Source: Gammaproteobacteria bacterium
GTDB lineage: Bacteria; Pseudomonadota; Gammaproteobacteria; Chromatiales; Chromatiaceae
Direction of reading: 5' to 3'
Assembly: GCA_021773975.1 (NCBI GenBank)
Contig: JAJFJN010000014.1
Span: 60,234 to 124,233, forward strand
Length of the DNA stretch: 64,000 bases
The notes under the pieces were generated by a model. That model worked only from the letters and a program-made list of their open reading frames with translations. It did no database searches and was not told the origin of the DNA. The position numbers were made by a program, and so were the translations under genes. The number at the start of each line of letters is the position of its first letter. Positions within the stretch are counted from its first letter, which is position 1. Positions 19,424 through 29,292 of this stretch are shown one piece after another.

Positions 19424-21564
19424 TCGCTCTCAAGTTCCATGCTACTGTAACTGTAGGTGAGAGCTGGTTTCACAGTTAATGGTAGAGCTGTTGTAGTTTG
19501 TCCTTTAAGTGTGGTGAAAATTAATGCTGAATCATTCAGTGGCCACTTGCCTTTATATATGTTCTTTGCCTTATCCCCTTCGAATACCAGATAGCTGTAT
19601 TTTTTATAATGAGGCAGTTTTCTAGAAACATTAGAAATTGCAGAGACTGAATCTGCTGCAATCCAGCCGATGGCCTGTTTTGGATTCACTGGATTGAATG
19701 TGGTTATAGCAAAGCTGTGATCGGTCTTTGGAAAAAGTTTTTTATTTAAAGCAAGATGCTTGCTTTGATTGTGAAATAATTCTGCGGTTATCGATCTATT
19801 CATTATACTCAAGAATTTATTGCTTTGCCCAAAAAGCCATATTGCACGGTCTGTTGGTAAGCTATTGAACTCTGTATCCCATTTGATTTTTAGTGTTGGT
19901 GCTCGTTTTACCCAATCATCGGCTAATTCTTTGTAGCCAACTTTAAGCGCCTCAGATGCAAGTGAAGGAAGGATAATGAGTGCTTTATTAGCAGCAAATA
20001 GCTGAGCAAAAGAACTGGGTATTTCACTAGGGTCAAGGTATCTAAACAGATCAAATCGAGGGTCAATCATGATGCGCAATGGCTGAGTATCAAAAGTTAG
20101 TTCTAACGTTTTTTCTTTTTGATCCATTTGAAATATATGCTCGACATACTGCTCCTTTCCTTCTAGTTGAATTAAGATTGGAATATAGAGTGAAAAAGCA
20201 GGCTCAATTTGAGTTTGTTTCAAACTTAAACTCATACTATATTCAGTTGCGATTTTTTTTATAGCTACATTGCTGAGTTTGAGTGAAGGTGCACCGATGC
20301 GTGTTGTCCATTGCTTAAATTCATCACCTAACTCTTTCTTGCTGACAAACTCAAAAGCATGGCGAAGCGTATTAAATCCAGCGCGCTTAAAAAGATTGTT
20401 TTGATAAAAGTGGCGTAGGCCTTTAATGAAAATTTCATCTCCTAATTGTTGGCGCAACATGTGAAAAAACATCATGGACTTACCATAGCCAATAGCTTGA
20501 CTTGCTTGTCCATGGCGACCTCGAAATGCGGTTAATGGAAAGTCGTTTTGTGATTTTACTGAATCAGTGTAGCGTTGCAGTGCTGTCCGTCTGTAGTCAG
20601 CTCCTGTGTTGCGCTGTTCCTGTAATAAATGATCTGCAAGATAGGATGTTAACCCTTCACTCCAATTGCCAGATGCGTAATCTGGATATACGCCATTCCC
20701 CCACCAGTTATGTAGGATTTCATGTGGGTAAGATGTATGAATGATAAATGGCAGGCGAATAACAGTTGGGCCGAGAAGCGTAAATGACGGCATGCCATAG
20801 CCTGTTTCCCAAAAGTTTTCGACTAGCGCAAATTTAGAGTAAGGATAGGTGCCAAGCAATTTGCTATAGAGTGCTAAATAATGCTCGGTTGCATCAAGGT
20901 AGTTATTGGCAGTGATTAAGTCAGCACTGCGTAGATAGACCATTGCTTCTGCATCTGGCGTTTTTCGTTGGTATATTTGGTAGGGTGCCGCAATAATATA
21001 GATGTCCTCTTGAGGTGACAGCTCCTTCCAACCATTCTCTATTGATTGCCCTTGACTTATGAGTTGCCACCCTTCCGGCAATTTTGCTTGCAAGGAGAAT
21101 GTTAAATATGCTGAATCCATACGAGGAAACCAGTAACTGGCAGCACTAAGGTATACGCCATTAGATGTTATTAATCCTGGGGTTTGAATTTGATCACCTG
21201 CATAATCCTGAGAGATCTGTTGCAGAGAATGGCTGATGACTCCGCTATAGCGAAGGTTAAATTGAGTTTTAGGTTGGGCGAATAGGGCTTGGTAATATTG
21301 AACGGCTACCGAAGCATTATTGTCATAGTCTTCAATAGACGTAATGGTAACGCCTGGTGAGTATTCTATATTTAAATTTTTATGAAGTTTAAATGTAACG
21401 CTAGTAGCTTCATTAGGTAGAAAAACTGTATCCTCAACATTGATTATTCCCTTGGATGGTTGCAGGGTGATTTTTAGGTCGTGGTGGACAATGTTATCGG
21501 CAAGGCTTATTGGGCTGAGTAAAATCAGTAGTAGACAATAGAAAGCATGATGATGGAGGGGCAT
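19420..21564 (-). CDS. Exported M1-like zinc metallopeptidase
   Basis: A 714-residue protein with a signal peptide (residues 1-22, cleavage after SLA). The N-terminal part is a beta-rich M1-type domain. The zinc site is HEILH (His281, Glu282, His285) with the third ligand Glu303 in NWSEG, so there are 17 residues between the last His and Glu instead of the 18 usual in M1 enzymes. GYGKSMMFFHML about 60 residues later matches the M1 region carrying the catalytic Tyr. The C-terminal 250 residues do not resemble ERAP1-type domains and are unassigned. It probably acts in the periplasm on peptides. It converges on the cyclase gene with a 4-bp overlap. Confidence 0.82.
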   Translation of the reverse strand: MPLHHHAFYCLLLILLSPISLADNIVHHDLKITLQPSKGIINVEDTVFLPNEATSVTFKLHKNLNIEYSPGVTITSIEDYDNNASVAVQYYQALFAQPKTQFNLRYSGVISHSLQQISQDYAGDQIQTPGLITSNGVYLSAASYWFPRMDSAYLTFSLQAKLPEGWQLISQGQSIENGWKELSPQEDIYIIAAPYQIYQRKTPDAEAMVYLRSADLITANNYLDATEHYLALYSKLLGTYPYSKFALVENFWETGYGMPSFTLLGPTVIRLPFIIHTSYPHEILHNWWGNGVYPDYASGNWSEGLTSYLADHLLQEQRNTGADYRRTALQRYTDSVKSQNDFPLTAFRGRHGQASQAIGYGKSMMFFHMLRQQLGDEIFIKGLRHFYQNNLFKRAGFNTLRHAFEFVSKKELGDEFKQWTTRIGAPSLKLSNVAIKKIATEYSMSLSLKQTQIEPAFSLYIPILIQLEGKEQYVEHIFQMDQKEKTLELTFDTQPLRIMIDPRFDLFRYLDPSEIPSSFAQLFAANKALIILPSLASEALKVGYKELADDWVKRAPTLKIKWDTEFNSLPTDRAIWLFGQSNKFLSIMNRSITAELFHNQSKHLALNKKLFPKTDHSFAITTFNPVNPKQAIGWIAADSVSAISNVSRKLPHYKKYSYLVFEGDKAKNIYKGKWPLNDSALIFTTLKGQTTTALPLTVKPALTYSYSSMELESD

Positions 21565-21667
21565 TGATAAGTTCCATTGGATTTTTAATTCAGGCTATTC
21601 TCTAATGATCTGCTTATCATTGCCACCATCTAAAAATAGTTAACATTTAATTACATATGGGTTGTTT

Positions 21668-22897
21668 ATGATTAAACAAAAAATAGGCTGGGTTTTTCTG
21701 GCAATGTTGATTCTACAAAGTCTGAGTGCTTGTCAAGTTAAGGCGCAACATGGGCATGCACCGCATGCAGTTGTGGGAGATAAATCTCAATCTCATGGTA
21801 CTGAAGAGGCAGAAAAATCAAAGGATGCAAAAGAGGATGAGGCGAAAATAAAAACAGCAGGTCTTGTTTTAGATCTCCGTAACCTTCCTACGTTGGATCT
21901 TATTATCTCTGAGCTAGCAAAGGATAGGGTTATTTATGTTGGGGAGGCTCATACAACCTATGGCCATCATTTGAGCCAACTTGAGATTATTCGTCGCTTG
22001 CATGAATTGGATCCAAATATTGCAATTGGTATGGAGTTTTTTCAGCAACCGTTCCAGCAGTTTCTGGATGACTATATTGCCGGTCTCCTGGATGAAAAAG
22101 AGATGCTCCGCAAGACAGAGTACTACATCCGTTGGGCGTATGATTACCGACACTACAAACCCATCCTGGATTATGCAAAAAAACATAGCATTCCACTGAT
22201 AGCATTAAATATGCCTAAGGAGATCACGCGGAAGGTAGGGGCAGAAGGAATGGATGCTTTAACAGATGAAGAGCGGCTTGAAATTCCTAAAGATATTGAT
22301 GAGTCAAATGCGTTATATAAAAAGCGAATAAAAGATATTTTTTATCAGCATCCTCATGGTGAGGGTCGTTCGTTTGATAATTTCATGCAGGTTCAGTTGT
22401 TATGGGATGAAGGGATGGCTGAACGGGCAGCAAAGTATCTCAAGGAAAACCCAAAAAAGCGTTTGGTGGTACTCGCAGGTATTGGCCATTTAACTGATGG
22501 GACAGGCATCCCCCAGCGTGTAACCCGACGAATTCCAGTTGAAAGCAGCATTGTTCTGCCAGCAGGCAGTGTTGAAGTCAGACCAGGCGTGAGTGACTTT
22601 TTACTCTATCCTGAGGATGTCAAACTGCCACCTACAGGGCGCATGGGCATAATATTAGCAGCTGACAAAAAAGCAGTGGTTGGTGGCGTGTTGCCTAGCA
22701 GTCCTGCGGAGCAGGCTGGTATGGAAAAAGGTGATGTAATTCTGTCGCTTAATGGGGTGTCTACAGAGATGTTGGTAGACCTCAGGATTTTTCTGGTAGA
22801 TAAAAAGCCAGGGGACAAGCTAGAGGTTGTGGTGCGTAGAAAAGGATTCTTTTTTGGAGAGCGTGATATTCCGCTAAAAATGGAGTTAGGTAAGTGA
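21668..22897 (+). CDS. ChaN-family lipoprotein with C-terminal PDZ domain
   Basis: A lipoprotein of 409 residues. The ATG at 21668 is preferred over a TTG two codons earlier. The lipobox is LSAC with Cys22. A His/Lys/Glu-rich linker (about 25-62) follows, then a ChaN/DUF399-type domain (VIYVGEAHTTYGHHLSQLEI, IAIGMEFFQQPFQQFLDDY, RLVVLAGIGHL), known in ChaN as a haem-binding fold linked to iron uptake. Residues about 320-405 form a PDZ domain (VVGGVLPSSPAEQAGMEKGDVILSLNG). A His-rich segment near the lipid anchor (HGHAPHA) could bind metal. It stands alone and divergent from the M1 peptidase. Confidence 0.85.
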   Translation: MIKQKIGWVFLAMLILQSLSACQVKAQHGHAPHAVVGDKSQSHGTEEAEKSKDAKEDEAKIKTAGLVLDLRNLPTLDLIISELAKDRVIYVGEAHTTYGHHLSQLEIIRRLHELDPNIAIGMEFFQQPFQQFLDDYIAGLLDEKEMLRKTEYYIRWAYDYRHYKPILDYAKKHSIPLIALNMPKEITRKVGAEGMDALTDEERLEIPKDIDESNALYKKRIKDIFYQHPHGEGRSFDNFMQVQLLWDEGMAERAAKYLKENPKKRLVVLAGIGHLTDGTGIPQRVTRRIPVESSIVLPAGSVEVRPGVSDFLLYPEDVKLPPTGRMGIILAADKKAVVGGVLPSSPAEQAGMEKGDVILSLNGVSTEMLVDLRIFLVDKKPGDKLEVVVRRKGFFFGERDIPLKMELGK

Positions 22898-23312
22898 AAT
22901 CTTTGTACAAAGCGATCTTTCCATGATTGCGGCATCAAAAATAGGCTCGAAATGTTTATTTACTCAAGTAAACGCTGCTTTTTACCTGTTTTTGTCGCGC
23001 ACTCACGAAAACTTCATTTGCGTGTAAAAGTTTCGAGTAATGCAATGCTGTAAATATTGCGATAGTTATAATAGATTGCTGCCGTTTATCGGTAAAACTG
23101 TTCCGCTTGAATATGTGTAGATTCGTCGTGTTGAATTCCCTTACTGCGAAGTGTAGTATTGTGCCAGCTGATTTTTCAGCCATATAACAGCTTCAATAAT
23201 AAAACGATAACAAATTCGTGCTTGAGTGCTTATTTGATTTGATCTGCATTCAGGCTGATCATCCGGTAATAGTTTGGTCTGGTTTTTTACTAGCCGGTGA
23301 TGGGAAGGGGCG
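22898..23312. other. Intergenic stretch with inverted repeats upstream of the ParA-like gene
   Basis: 415 bp without a supported gene. It contains a TTTACTCAAGTAAA palindrome (22959-22972) and a 7-bp inverted pair CTCGAAA/TTTCGAG (22946-22952 and 23031-23037) that brackets about 80 bp. A 33-codon frame runs between them from ATG 22952. No tRNA-like or riboswitch-like core is recognised. Confidence 0.45.
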
Positions 23313-24032
23313 ATGCTAAGAATAACATTGGTTAATACGAAAGGTGGATGCGGAAAAACAACCATAGCAACCGGTCTGGCTAGCTATTTCGCCTCCACAG
23401 GATTACGCACAACATTGATGGACTATGACCCGCAGGGTTCCAGCCAACGTTGGTTAGCGCTTCGAGATGAAGAGCTTCCCTCTATAAAATGCATTAATGC
23501 TGTTCGACAAAAAGCCGGTTTAACCCGCAGTTGGCAAATACACGCAGGCTTTGATACGGAAGTAATGATCGTTGATACCCCTGCTGGAATGCACAGTAGT
23601 CAGATGATGGATTTACTGCGACAGACAGACATAGTGCTGGTACCTGTTATGCAATCTGTTATTGACATGCAGGCAACAGCAGACTTTATTGATCAACTAA
23701 AACGGGTTGAAAAAGTCACTACAAAGAAAAAACAGATTGGCATTATTGCTAACAGAACCCGCCCAGGCATACACTCTTACGATATTTTAGATCAATTTCT
23801 TGAAGGCTGCGGCCTCCCCGTTATTGCACGAATTAATGATAGCCAGAACTATGTCAACGCTATGGAGCAGGGCCAGGGTATCTATGAATATTATTCTGAA
23901 TCAATAACTAAGGATCGTAAGCAGTGGGAACCACTCTTAAAATGGCTTAATTTTGGTTCACTTAATGTAACACCAATTCAAAAACCAGAAGTTATGCCTG
24001 CCCTCTCTCTAGAAAGTGCGGTGAGCTGCTAA
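23313..24032 (+). CDS. Orphan ParA/MinD-type ATPase
   Basis: A 239-residue ATPase of the deviant-Walker family. KGGCGKTT (residues about 10-17) is the P-loop with the signature Lys, DYDPQGSS is Walker A' and MIVDTPAG is Walker B. Later motifs (VLVPVMQSVIDMQATADFI, IIANRTRP) fit chromosomally encoded ParA relatives that position or segregate cellular cargo. No ParB gene or parS-like repeats are adjacent; the next gene is hrpA. The cargo is therefore unknown. The ATG at 23313 follows GGGAAGGGG, a good ribosome binding site. Confidence 0.85.
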   Translation: MLRITLVNTKGGCGKTTIATGLASYFASTGLRTTLMDYDPQGSSQRWLALRDEELPSIKCINAVRQKAGLTRSWQIHAGFDTEVMIVDTPAGMHSSQMMDLLRQTDIVLVPVMQSVIDMQATADFIDQLKRVEKVTTKKKQIGIIANRTRPGIHSYDILDQFLEGCGLPVIARINDSQNYVNAMEQGQGIYEYYSESITKDRKQWEPLLKWLNFGSLNVTPIQKPEVMPALSLESAVSC

Positions 24033-24090
24033 TCAGTTATACTTCGCCAACTTATTTCTGATTATGGTCATGCTGTGTTGATGACCCCCC

Positions 24091-27000
24091 GTGAGTTTTT
24101 TGTCATTTCCATCAAATAAAGATATCGAATGCTGTATGCAGATCGACCGTCATGGTCTGTATAGACGCTTACGCACTCTTCAGCAACATAAAAAAACAGA
24201 CAGACCATTTGATTCTGACTTGGAACGGTTGGGGCAAGATATCAAAGCTTCCCAGCAGTTATTGCTACACCGCCGCGAGCAATGCCCAAAACCTAAATTT
24301 CAGGATGACCTGCCCATCAGCGCCCGCCGGGATGAGATAGCCGCAGCAATAGAGAAGCACCAGGTTATTGTCCTTTGTGGCGAAACAGGCTCCGGTAAAT
24401 CCACCCAACTCCCCAAGATCTGTCTCTCACTGGGGCGCGGTATTGCGGGTCGTATTGGCCATACGCAACCACGACGCATTGCTGCCCGCAGTCTGATGAA
24501 TCGTATCTCCAGTGAATTGGAGCGAGAGCCTGGTACAGCCGTTGGCTATAAGGTGCGCTTTAAGGATTATGTTAGATCAGATACGCATATCAAGCTGATG
24601 ACGGATGGTATCTTGCTGGCTGAGATTCAGCGAGATCGCTATCTGAATGAATATGACACGCTGATTATTGATGAGGCACATGAACGCAGTCTCAATATTG
24701 ATCTTTTGCTTGGCTATCTTAAACAGCTACTACCTAAACGGCCAGACCTAAAGGTTATTATCACCTCAGCCACTATTGACCCCGAAAGCTTTTCACGGCA
24801 TTTCAGTGGTGCACCGGTGATTGAGGTATCGGGTCGCACCTATCCAGTTGAAGTTCGTTATCGTCCTTTGGAAGAGCAGGGAGGGGAGCGAGATGAACCG
24901 ATGCAGCAGGCAATTCTTGATGCAGTGGATGAGCTATCAACCGCTGATCGTGGTGATATTTTGCTTTTTCTCAGTGGTGAGGGTGAGATTCGGGAAACAG
25001 CTGAAACCCTGCGCAAACACCGCATGCATCAAACAGATGTCTTGCCGCTCTATGCTCGGCTGAGTGCTGCTGAGCAGTCACGTATCTTTAAGTCTCACGC
25101 AGGGCGACGCATCATTTTATCGACCAATGTGGCGGAGACATCGCTGACCGTGCCAGGGATTCGTTATGTTATCGACCCTGGTTTTGCTCGCATCAGCCGC
25201 TATAGTCATCGTAGTAAAGTGCAACGCCTTCCCATTGAGCGAGTTTCACAGGCGAGTGCCAATCAGCGAAAAGGTCGCTGTGGTCGTATTAGTGATGGGA
25301 TCTGCATCCGCCTTTATGATGAAGAGGATTTTCAGGCACGGCGTGAATTTATAGAGCCTGAGATTCAACGCACCAACCTGGCAGCCGTCATTTTGCAGAT
25401 GAAGACGCTTGGCTTTGGTGAGGTGGAGAATTTCCCCTTTATTGAGCCACCTGATTCTCGATTGATCAGGGATGGCTATCGACTGCTGGAAGAGCTGGGC
25501 GCAGTGGATAGTAACAAGCAAATTACCCGCCTGGGCAAGCAGCTGGCAGCGCTGCCATTAGACCCAAGAATTAGCCGGATGCTATTGGCGGCAGCACAAG
25601 GTAATGCCCTGCATGAGGTTTCAGTGATTGCCGCAGCCCTGAGTGTGCAAGATCCACGGGAACGTCCGATGGAGCACAAGCAGGCGGCTGATGAGATGCA
25701 CCGTGAATTCCAAAATGAAGAGTCAGATTTCCTCAGTTTTCTTGCCCTTTGGAGCTACCTGGAGGAGCAGCGCCGTCACCTTACAAAGAGTAAATTTCGC
25801 AAACTCTGTAAACAGCGCTTCCTATCTTGGACACGGGTGCAGGAGTGGCATGATGTTCAACATCAATTAGCAGGTCAGCTGCATGAGATGGGGTTTCGTG
25901 ACAACCAGTCTGAAGCCTCCTATGAAGAGATTCACTGTGCAGTGTTGACTGGCTTGCTGAGTAATATTGGTTTTCGAGATAAGGATAAAGAGTACTTGGG
26001 TGCGCGTGGTAGCCGATTTTGGCTTTTTCCAGGATCAGGGCTATTTAAATCAACACCAAAATGGCTAATGGCAGCGGAACGTGTGGAGACGACCAAACAG
26101 TATGCCCGTACGGTAGCGAAGATTCAGCCAGCTTGGATTGAGGCAGCCGCAGGGCATTTGATTCGACGTAACTACTCAGAGCCGCATTGGGAAAAACGTG
26201 CTGCCCAGGTTGCGGCCTATGAAAAAACCACACTGTATGGCATTACTCTAAACCCACGGCGTAAAGTAAATTTTGGCCCTATCAGCCCGGAAGAATCACG
26301 GGAGATCTTTATTCGTAATGCCTTGGTTGAGGGTGATTTCCGTACCCGTGCGCCCTTTTTTCGTCACAATCAAGCGCTGATAGATCATATCTGGCATTTA
26401 GAGAGTAAAGCCCGTCGACAAGATATTCTGGTGGATCATGAGGCGATCTACGCCTTTTATGATGCACGAATCCCTGAAGGTATCTACAGCGGAGCGGGTT
26501 TTGAGAAGTGGCTAAAGAAAATCACAGCCTCACAACCCAAACTGCTGCATATGACGCAAGAGGCGTTGATGCGCCGTGATGCTGAAGAAGTGACAGATGA
26601 ACTCTATCCTGATGTACTGAATATAGAGGGTATCCCTCTGCCTTTGGAGTACCACTTTAAGCCAGGGGAGCAGGGTGATGGTGTCACACTAAAGATTCCA
26701 CTGGCGGTAATCAATCAGGTCTCCGAAGAGCGTTGTGAGTGGTTGGTACCTGGTTTGTTGCGAGAGAAGATTGTTGCCCTGCTGCGTGGTCTGCCCAAAC
26801 AGCTGCGCAAGTCCTTTGTGCCAGTGCCTGATTATGCCGATGCCTGCCTTAAAGCGATGCAGCCATCAGACAGGCCACTGACACGCCTGCTGGGTGAAGA
26901 GCTTAAACGTATGACAGGCGTACATGTGCCGGAGGAGGCTTGGCAACAGCAAGATATACCGGCACACCTGCAGATGAGTTACTGTTTGGTAAATGATAAA

Positions 27001-27993
27001 GGGCGGTCAATTGCCACAGGACATGATCTGCATCAGCTAAAAAAAGAGCACAGTGATGCAGCAGAAAAGAGTTTTAAAACCCTGCCAGTCTCAGGTTTGG
27101 AGCGGGATGACTTGAAGGATTGGGATTTTGGCGAGTTGCCAGAAACGGTAGCACTTGAGCGGGCAGGGATTCAAATGCAGGGTTATCCAGCATTGGTTGC
27201 TCAGAAAGAGAGCGTGGCTATTCGCGTATTGGACTCCAAGCCCAAGGCTGATCAGGCTATGAGGGTGGGGTTGCGTGCTTTAGTTATGTTGAAGCTTGCG
27301 CAAGAGATTCGTTATCTTCGGAAAAATCTACCCGAACTGCGTGCCATGCATCTGCAATATGCCAAAGTGGCAAAGCCCCCAGCGGGGTTGGAGAGCAATC
27401 TGCCGAAAGACCTGGAAGCTGAGCTGGTTGCACTCAGTGTAGACAGAACCTTTATTGCCGACTGCCCACCTATTCGCAATGAGGCGCAGTTTGTAGCGTG
27501 TGTCAGTGAAAAAAAGGGTGAGTTGATGGCGGTAGCCAATGAGGTTTGTAAGCTGGTGAGTTGCATACTCGATGAGTATCAGCGAGTACGAAAGCTGCTA
27601 TCGGATAATATGCCAATCAATCTGATCCCTATGATCTCTGATATGAAACAACAGCTCGACCGGCTGGTGTTCAGAGGGTTTCTGCAAGAGACACCATGGC
27701 ATAATCTACAGCACTTCCCGCGTTATTTGAAGGCGATTGCTCTGCGCCGAGAGAAGATTGGATATGCGGCTGGGCGTGATCTTAAATCGATGCGGGAGAT
27801 GCAGCCGTTATACAGTCAGTGGCAGGAAAAAGAGCAAACTATTCGTAAAGCAGGCAAATCCGATGCCAGGCTTGAAGAGTTGCGTTGGAGCTTTGAAGAG
27901 CTGCGAGTCTCCCTGTTTACGCAGGAATTGAAAACACCTGTCCCTATATCACTGAAACGAATTGAGAAGCGTTGGAAGGAGCTGGGACTTTAA
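24091..27993 (+). CDS. hrpA: ATP-dependent RNA helicase HrpA
   Basis: A DEAH-box helicase of 1300 residues, the same size as E. coli HrpA. The P-loop is GETGSGKS (97-104), followed by HTQPRRIAAR, the DEAH box in LIIDEAHERS, SAT, the second RecA-like domain (STNVAETSLTVPG, QRKGRCGR), the HA2/winged-helix region and the long HrpA-specific C-terminus ending in RIEKRWKELGL. It acts on RNA and ribosome-associated substrates. The GTG at 24091 gives the full length; an ATG at 24136 is an alternative. It is 58 bp after the ParA-like gene and could be cotranscribed with it. Confidence 0.96.
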   Translation: MSFLSFPSNKDIECCMQIDRHGLYRRLRTLQQHKKTDRPFDSDLERLGQDIKASQQLLLHRREQCPKPKFQDDLPISARRDEIAAAIEKHQVIVLCGETGSGKSTQLPKICLSLGRGIAGRIGHTQPRRIAARSLMNRISSELEREPGTAVGYKVRFKDYVRSDTHIKLMTDGILLAEIQRDRYLNEYDTLIIDEAHERSLNIDLLLGYLKQLLPKRPDLKVIITSATIDPESFSRHFSGAPVIEVSGRTYPVEVRYRPLEEQGGERDEPMQQAILDAVDELSTADRGDILLFLSGEGEIRETAETLRKHRMHQTDVLPLYARLSAAEQSRIFKSHAGRRIILSTNVAETSLTVPGIRYVIDPGFARISRYSHRSKVQRLPIERVSQASANQRKGRCGRISDGICIRLYDEEDFQARREFIEPEIQRTNLAAVILQMKTLGFGEVENFPFIEPPDSRLIRDGYRLLEELGAVDSNKQITRLGKQLAALPLDPRISRMLLAAAQGNALHEVSVIAAALSVQDPRERPMEHKQAADEMHREFQNEESDFLSFLALWSYLEEQRRHLTKSKFRKLCKQRFLSWTRVQEWHDVQHQLAGQLHEMGFRDNQSEASYEEIHCAVLTGLLSNIGFRDKDKEYLGARGSRFWLFPGSGLFKSTPKWLMAAERVETTKQYARTVAKIQPAWIEAAAGHLIRRNYSEPHWEKRAAQVAAYEKTTLYGITLNPRRKVNFGPISPEESREIFIRNALVEGDFRTRAPFFRHNQALIDHIWHLESKARRQDILVDHEAIYAFYDARIPEGIYSGAGFEKWLKKITASQPKLLHMTQEALMRRDAEEVTDELYPDVLNIEGIPLPLEYHFKPGEQGDGVTLKIPLAVINQVSEERCEWLVPGLLREKIVALLRGLPKQLRKSFVPVPDYADACLKAMQPSDRPLTRLLGEELKRMTGVHVPEEAWQQQDIPAHLQMSYCLVNDKGRSIATGHDLHQLKKEHSDAAEKSFKTLPVSGLERDDLKDWDFGELPETVALERAGIQMQGYPALVAQKESVAIRVLDSKPKADQAMRVGLRALVMLKLAQEIRYLRKNLPELRAMHLQYAKVAKPPAGLESNLPKDLEAELVALSVDRTFIADCPPIRNEAQFVACVSEKKGELMAVANEVCKLVSCILDEYQRVRKLLSDNMPINLIPMISDMKQQLDRLVFRGFLQETPWHNLQHFPRYLKAIALRREKIGYAAGRDLKSMREMQPLYSQWQEKEQTIRKAGKSDARLEELRWSFEELRVSLFTQELKTPVPISLKRIEKRWKELGL

Positions 27994-28079
27994 TCATTAA
28001 TTAAGCTGGTGAGTAGAACCGATCAAACCTTATAATTGTTGCCTGAAACATTATTAAGAATTTATAAAGGATAAAAAAC

Positions 28080-28559
28080 ATGAATTCATGTCCCTGTGGC
28101 TCTGGTAAAGAGTATGAAGCCTGTTGTGGCCCACTCCATGCTGGAGCTAAAACAGCCGATTCTGCTGAAGCTTTGATGCGTTCTCGCTTCAGTGCTTATG
28201 CTAAAGGCGAGATTGCTTACCTTACCGATAGTTTGCATCCGGAGCACCGTGAAGATCATGATCCCGTTGCAACCAAACGTTGGGCAGAAAATTCAGACTG
28301 GATCAAACTTGAAGTTGTCACTGTTGATGAGCAGGAAGAGAAAGGTACGATTGAGTTTATAGCTACCTATCGAGAGAAAGGGGTTATCCAATCTCATCAT
28401 GAATTGGGTGAGTTTAGCTGTTTGGATGGGCAGTGGTATTATGTTGATGGCAAGCTGGTGCCACTATCTGTTCAACAGAATGAAGCTCCAAAAGTAGGCC
28501 GAAATGAGCCATGTACCTGTGGGAGTGGTAAGAAATATAAAAAGTGCTGTGGCCGTTAA
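28080..28559 (+). CDS. YchJ-family protein with two SEC-C zinc motifs
   Basis: A 159-residue protein with a Cys-rich SEC-C type motif at each end: [15 protein letters not shown] at the N-terminus and [15 protein letters not shown] at the C-terminus. Between them is an NTF2-like YchJ domain ([24 protein letters not shown], ..[14 protein letters not shown]). The family is widespread in Proteobacteria and its function is not established; the SEC-C motif binds zinc. Its ATG is preceded by AAAGGA, and a TATAAT element (28031-28036) lies upstream, so it probably has its own promoter. Confidence 0.88.
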   Translation: MNSCPCGSGKEYEACCGPLHAGAKTADSAEALMRSRFSAYAKGEIAYLTDSLHPEHREDHDPVATKRWAENSDWIKLEVVTVDEQEEKGTIEFIATYREKGVIQSHHELGEFSCLDGQWYYVDGKLVPLSVQQNEAPKVGRNEPCTCGSGKKYKKCCGR

Positions 28560-28644
28560 TTGAAGTCATTATTGAGAATAGGCTTAAGTTCATATGATGG
28601 TCGGTCGATTACTATTAAACAGGACACTGGGGTAGCATAATGGC

Positions 28645-29292
28645 TTGGTTGGAAGGTTAGTGATTGCGCGAAACAGACAAATATCAAAAAAACAGTGCCT
28701 TCTGGCTGTAGGAATGATATTAATGGTGATGTCACAAGGTGTCGTTGCTACGATTTATCAATATGTTGATACAAAGGGACATACTCATTTCACTGATCGC
28801 CCGCTAATAGGTAACTATAAGCTGAAGAGCGTTATTGGTCAGCCACGATCCACGGGTTCAGTGAATGCAAAAACCTTTCAAAAAAACCGTAAGCGTTACA
28901 GTGCAATGATCACAGCAGCTGCTCGGAATTCAAATCTGCGCCCTGAATTGTTACATGCTGTCGTATTGGCTGAATCGGCTTATGATCCAGGTGCTAAATC
29001 ACGGGCAGGAGCGGTGGGGTTGATGCAGTTAATGCCGGGAACTGCTCAGCGTTATGGTGTTAGTGCGCGAGGCCGTTGGGATCCTGAGCAAAATCTAAAA
29101 GCAGGGGCACGCTATTTGCGGGATTTGCTTAAAGAGTTTAAGTTTGATCTGCGTTTGGCTCTTGCTGCTTACAATGCGGGCGAGAATGCAGTGAAAAAAT
29201 ATGGCAATAACATCCCTCCTTATCCTGAAACACAGCGCTATGTTCAAAAGGTTATTGCTTATTACAATAAGAGTCTCGCATCAAACAGCTGA
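28645..29292 (+). CDS. Lytic transglycosylase (SLT domain) with N-terminal DUF4124
   Basis: An exported murein hydrolase of 210-215 residues. The N-terminus has a signal segment (LAVGMILMVMSQGVVA). It is followed by a short DUF4124 module (IYQYVDTKGHTHFTDRP) and an SLT domain with catalytic Glu in VVLAESAYDPGAKS, then AVGLMQLMPGTAQ and LALAAYNAGENAV. It cleaves peptidoglycan glycan strands in the periplasm. The start is uncertain: TTG 28645, or GTG 28660, which has GGAAGG just upstream and is the better choice by spacing. The DUF4124-SLT combination is common in Gammaproteobacteria. Confidence 0.88.
   Translation: MVGRLVIARNRQISKKQCLLAVGMILMVMSQGVVATIYQYVDTKGHTHFTDRPLIGNYKLKSVIGQPRSTGSVNAKTFQKNRKRYSAMITAAARNSNLRPELLHAVVLAESAYDPGAKSRAGAVGLMQLMPGTAQRYGVSARGRWDPEQNLKAGARYLRDLLKEFKFDLRLALAAYNAGENAVKKYGNNIPPYPETQRYVQKVIAYYNKSLASNS

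Noticed and set aside
22952..23053. 33-codon ORF between inverted repeats upstream of the ParA gene
   Set aside because: Too short and without a ribosome binding site; the region is better described as repeats.
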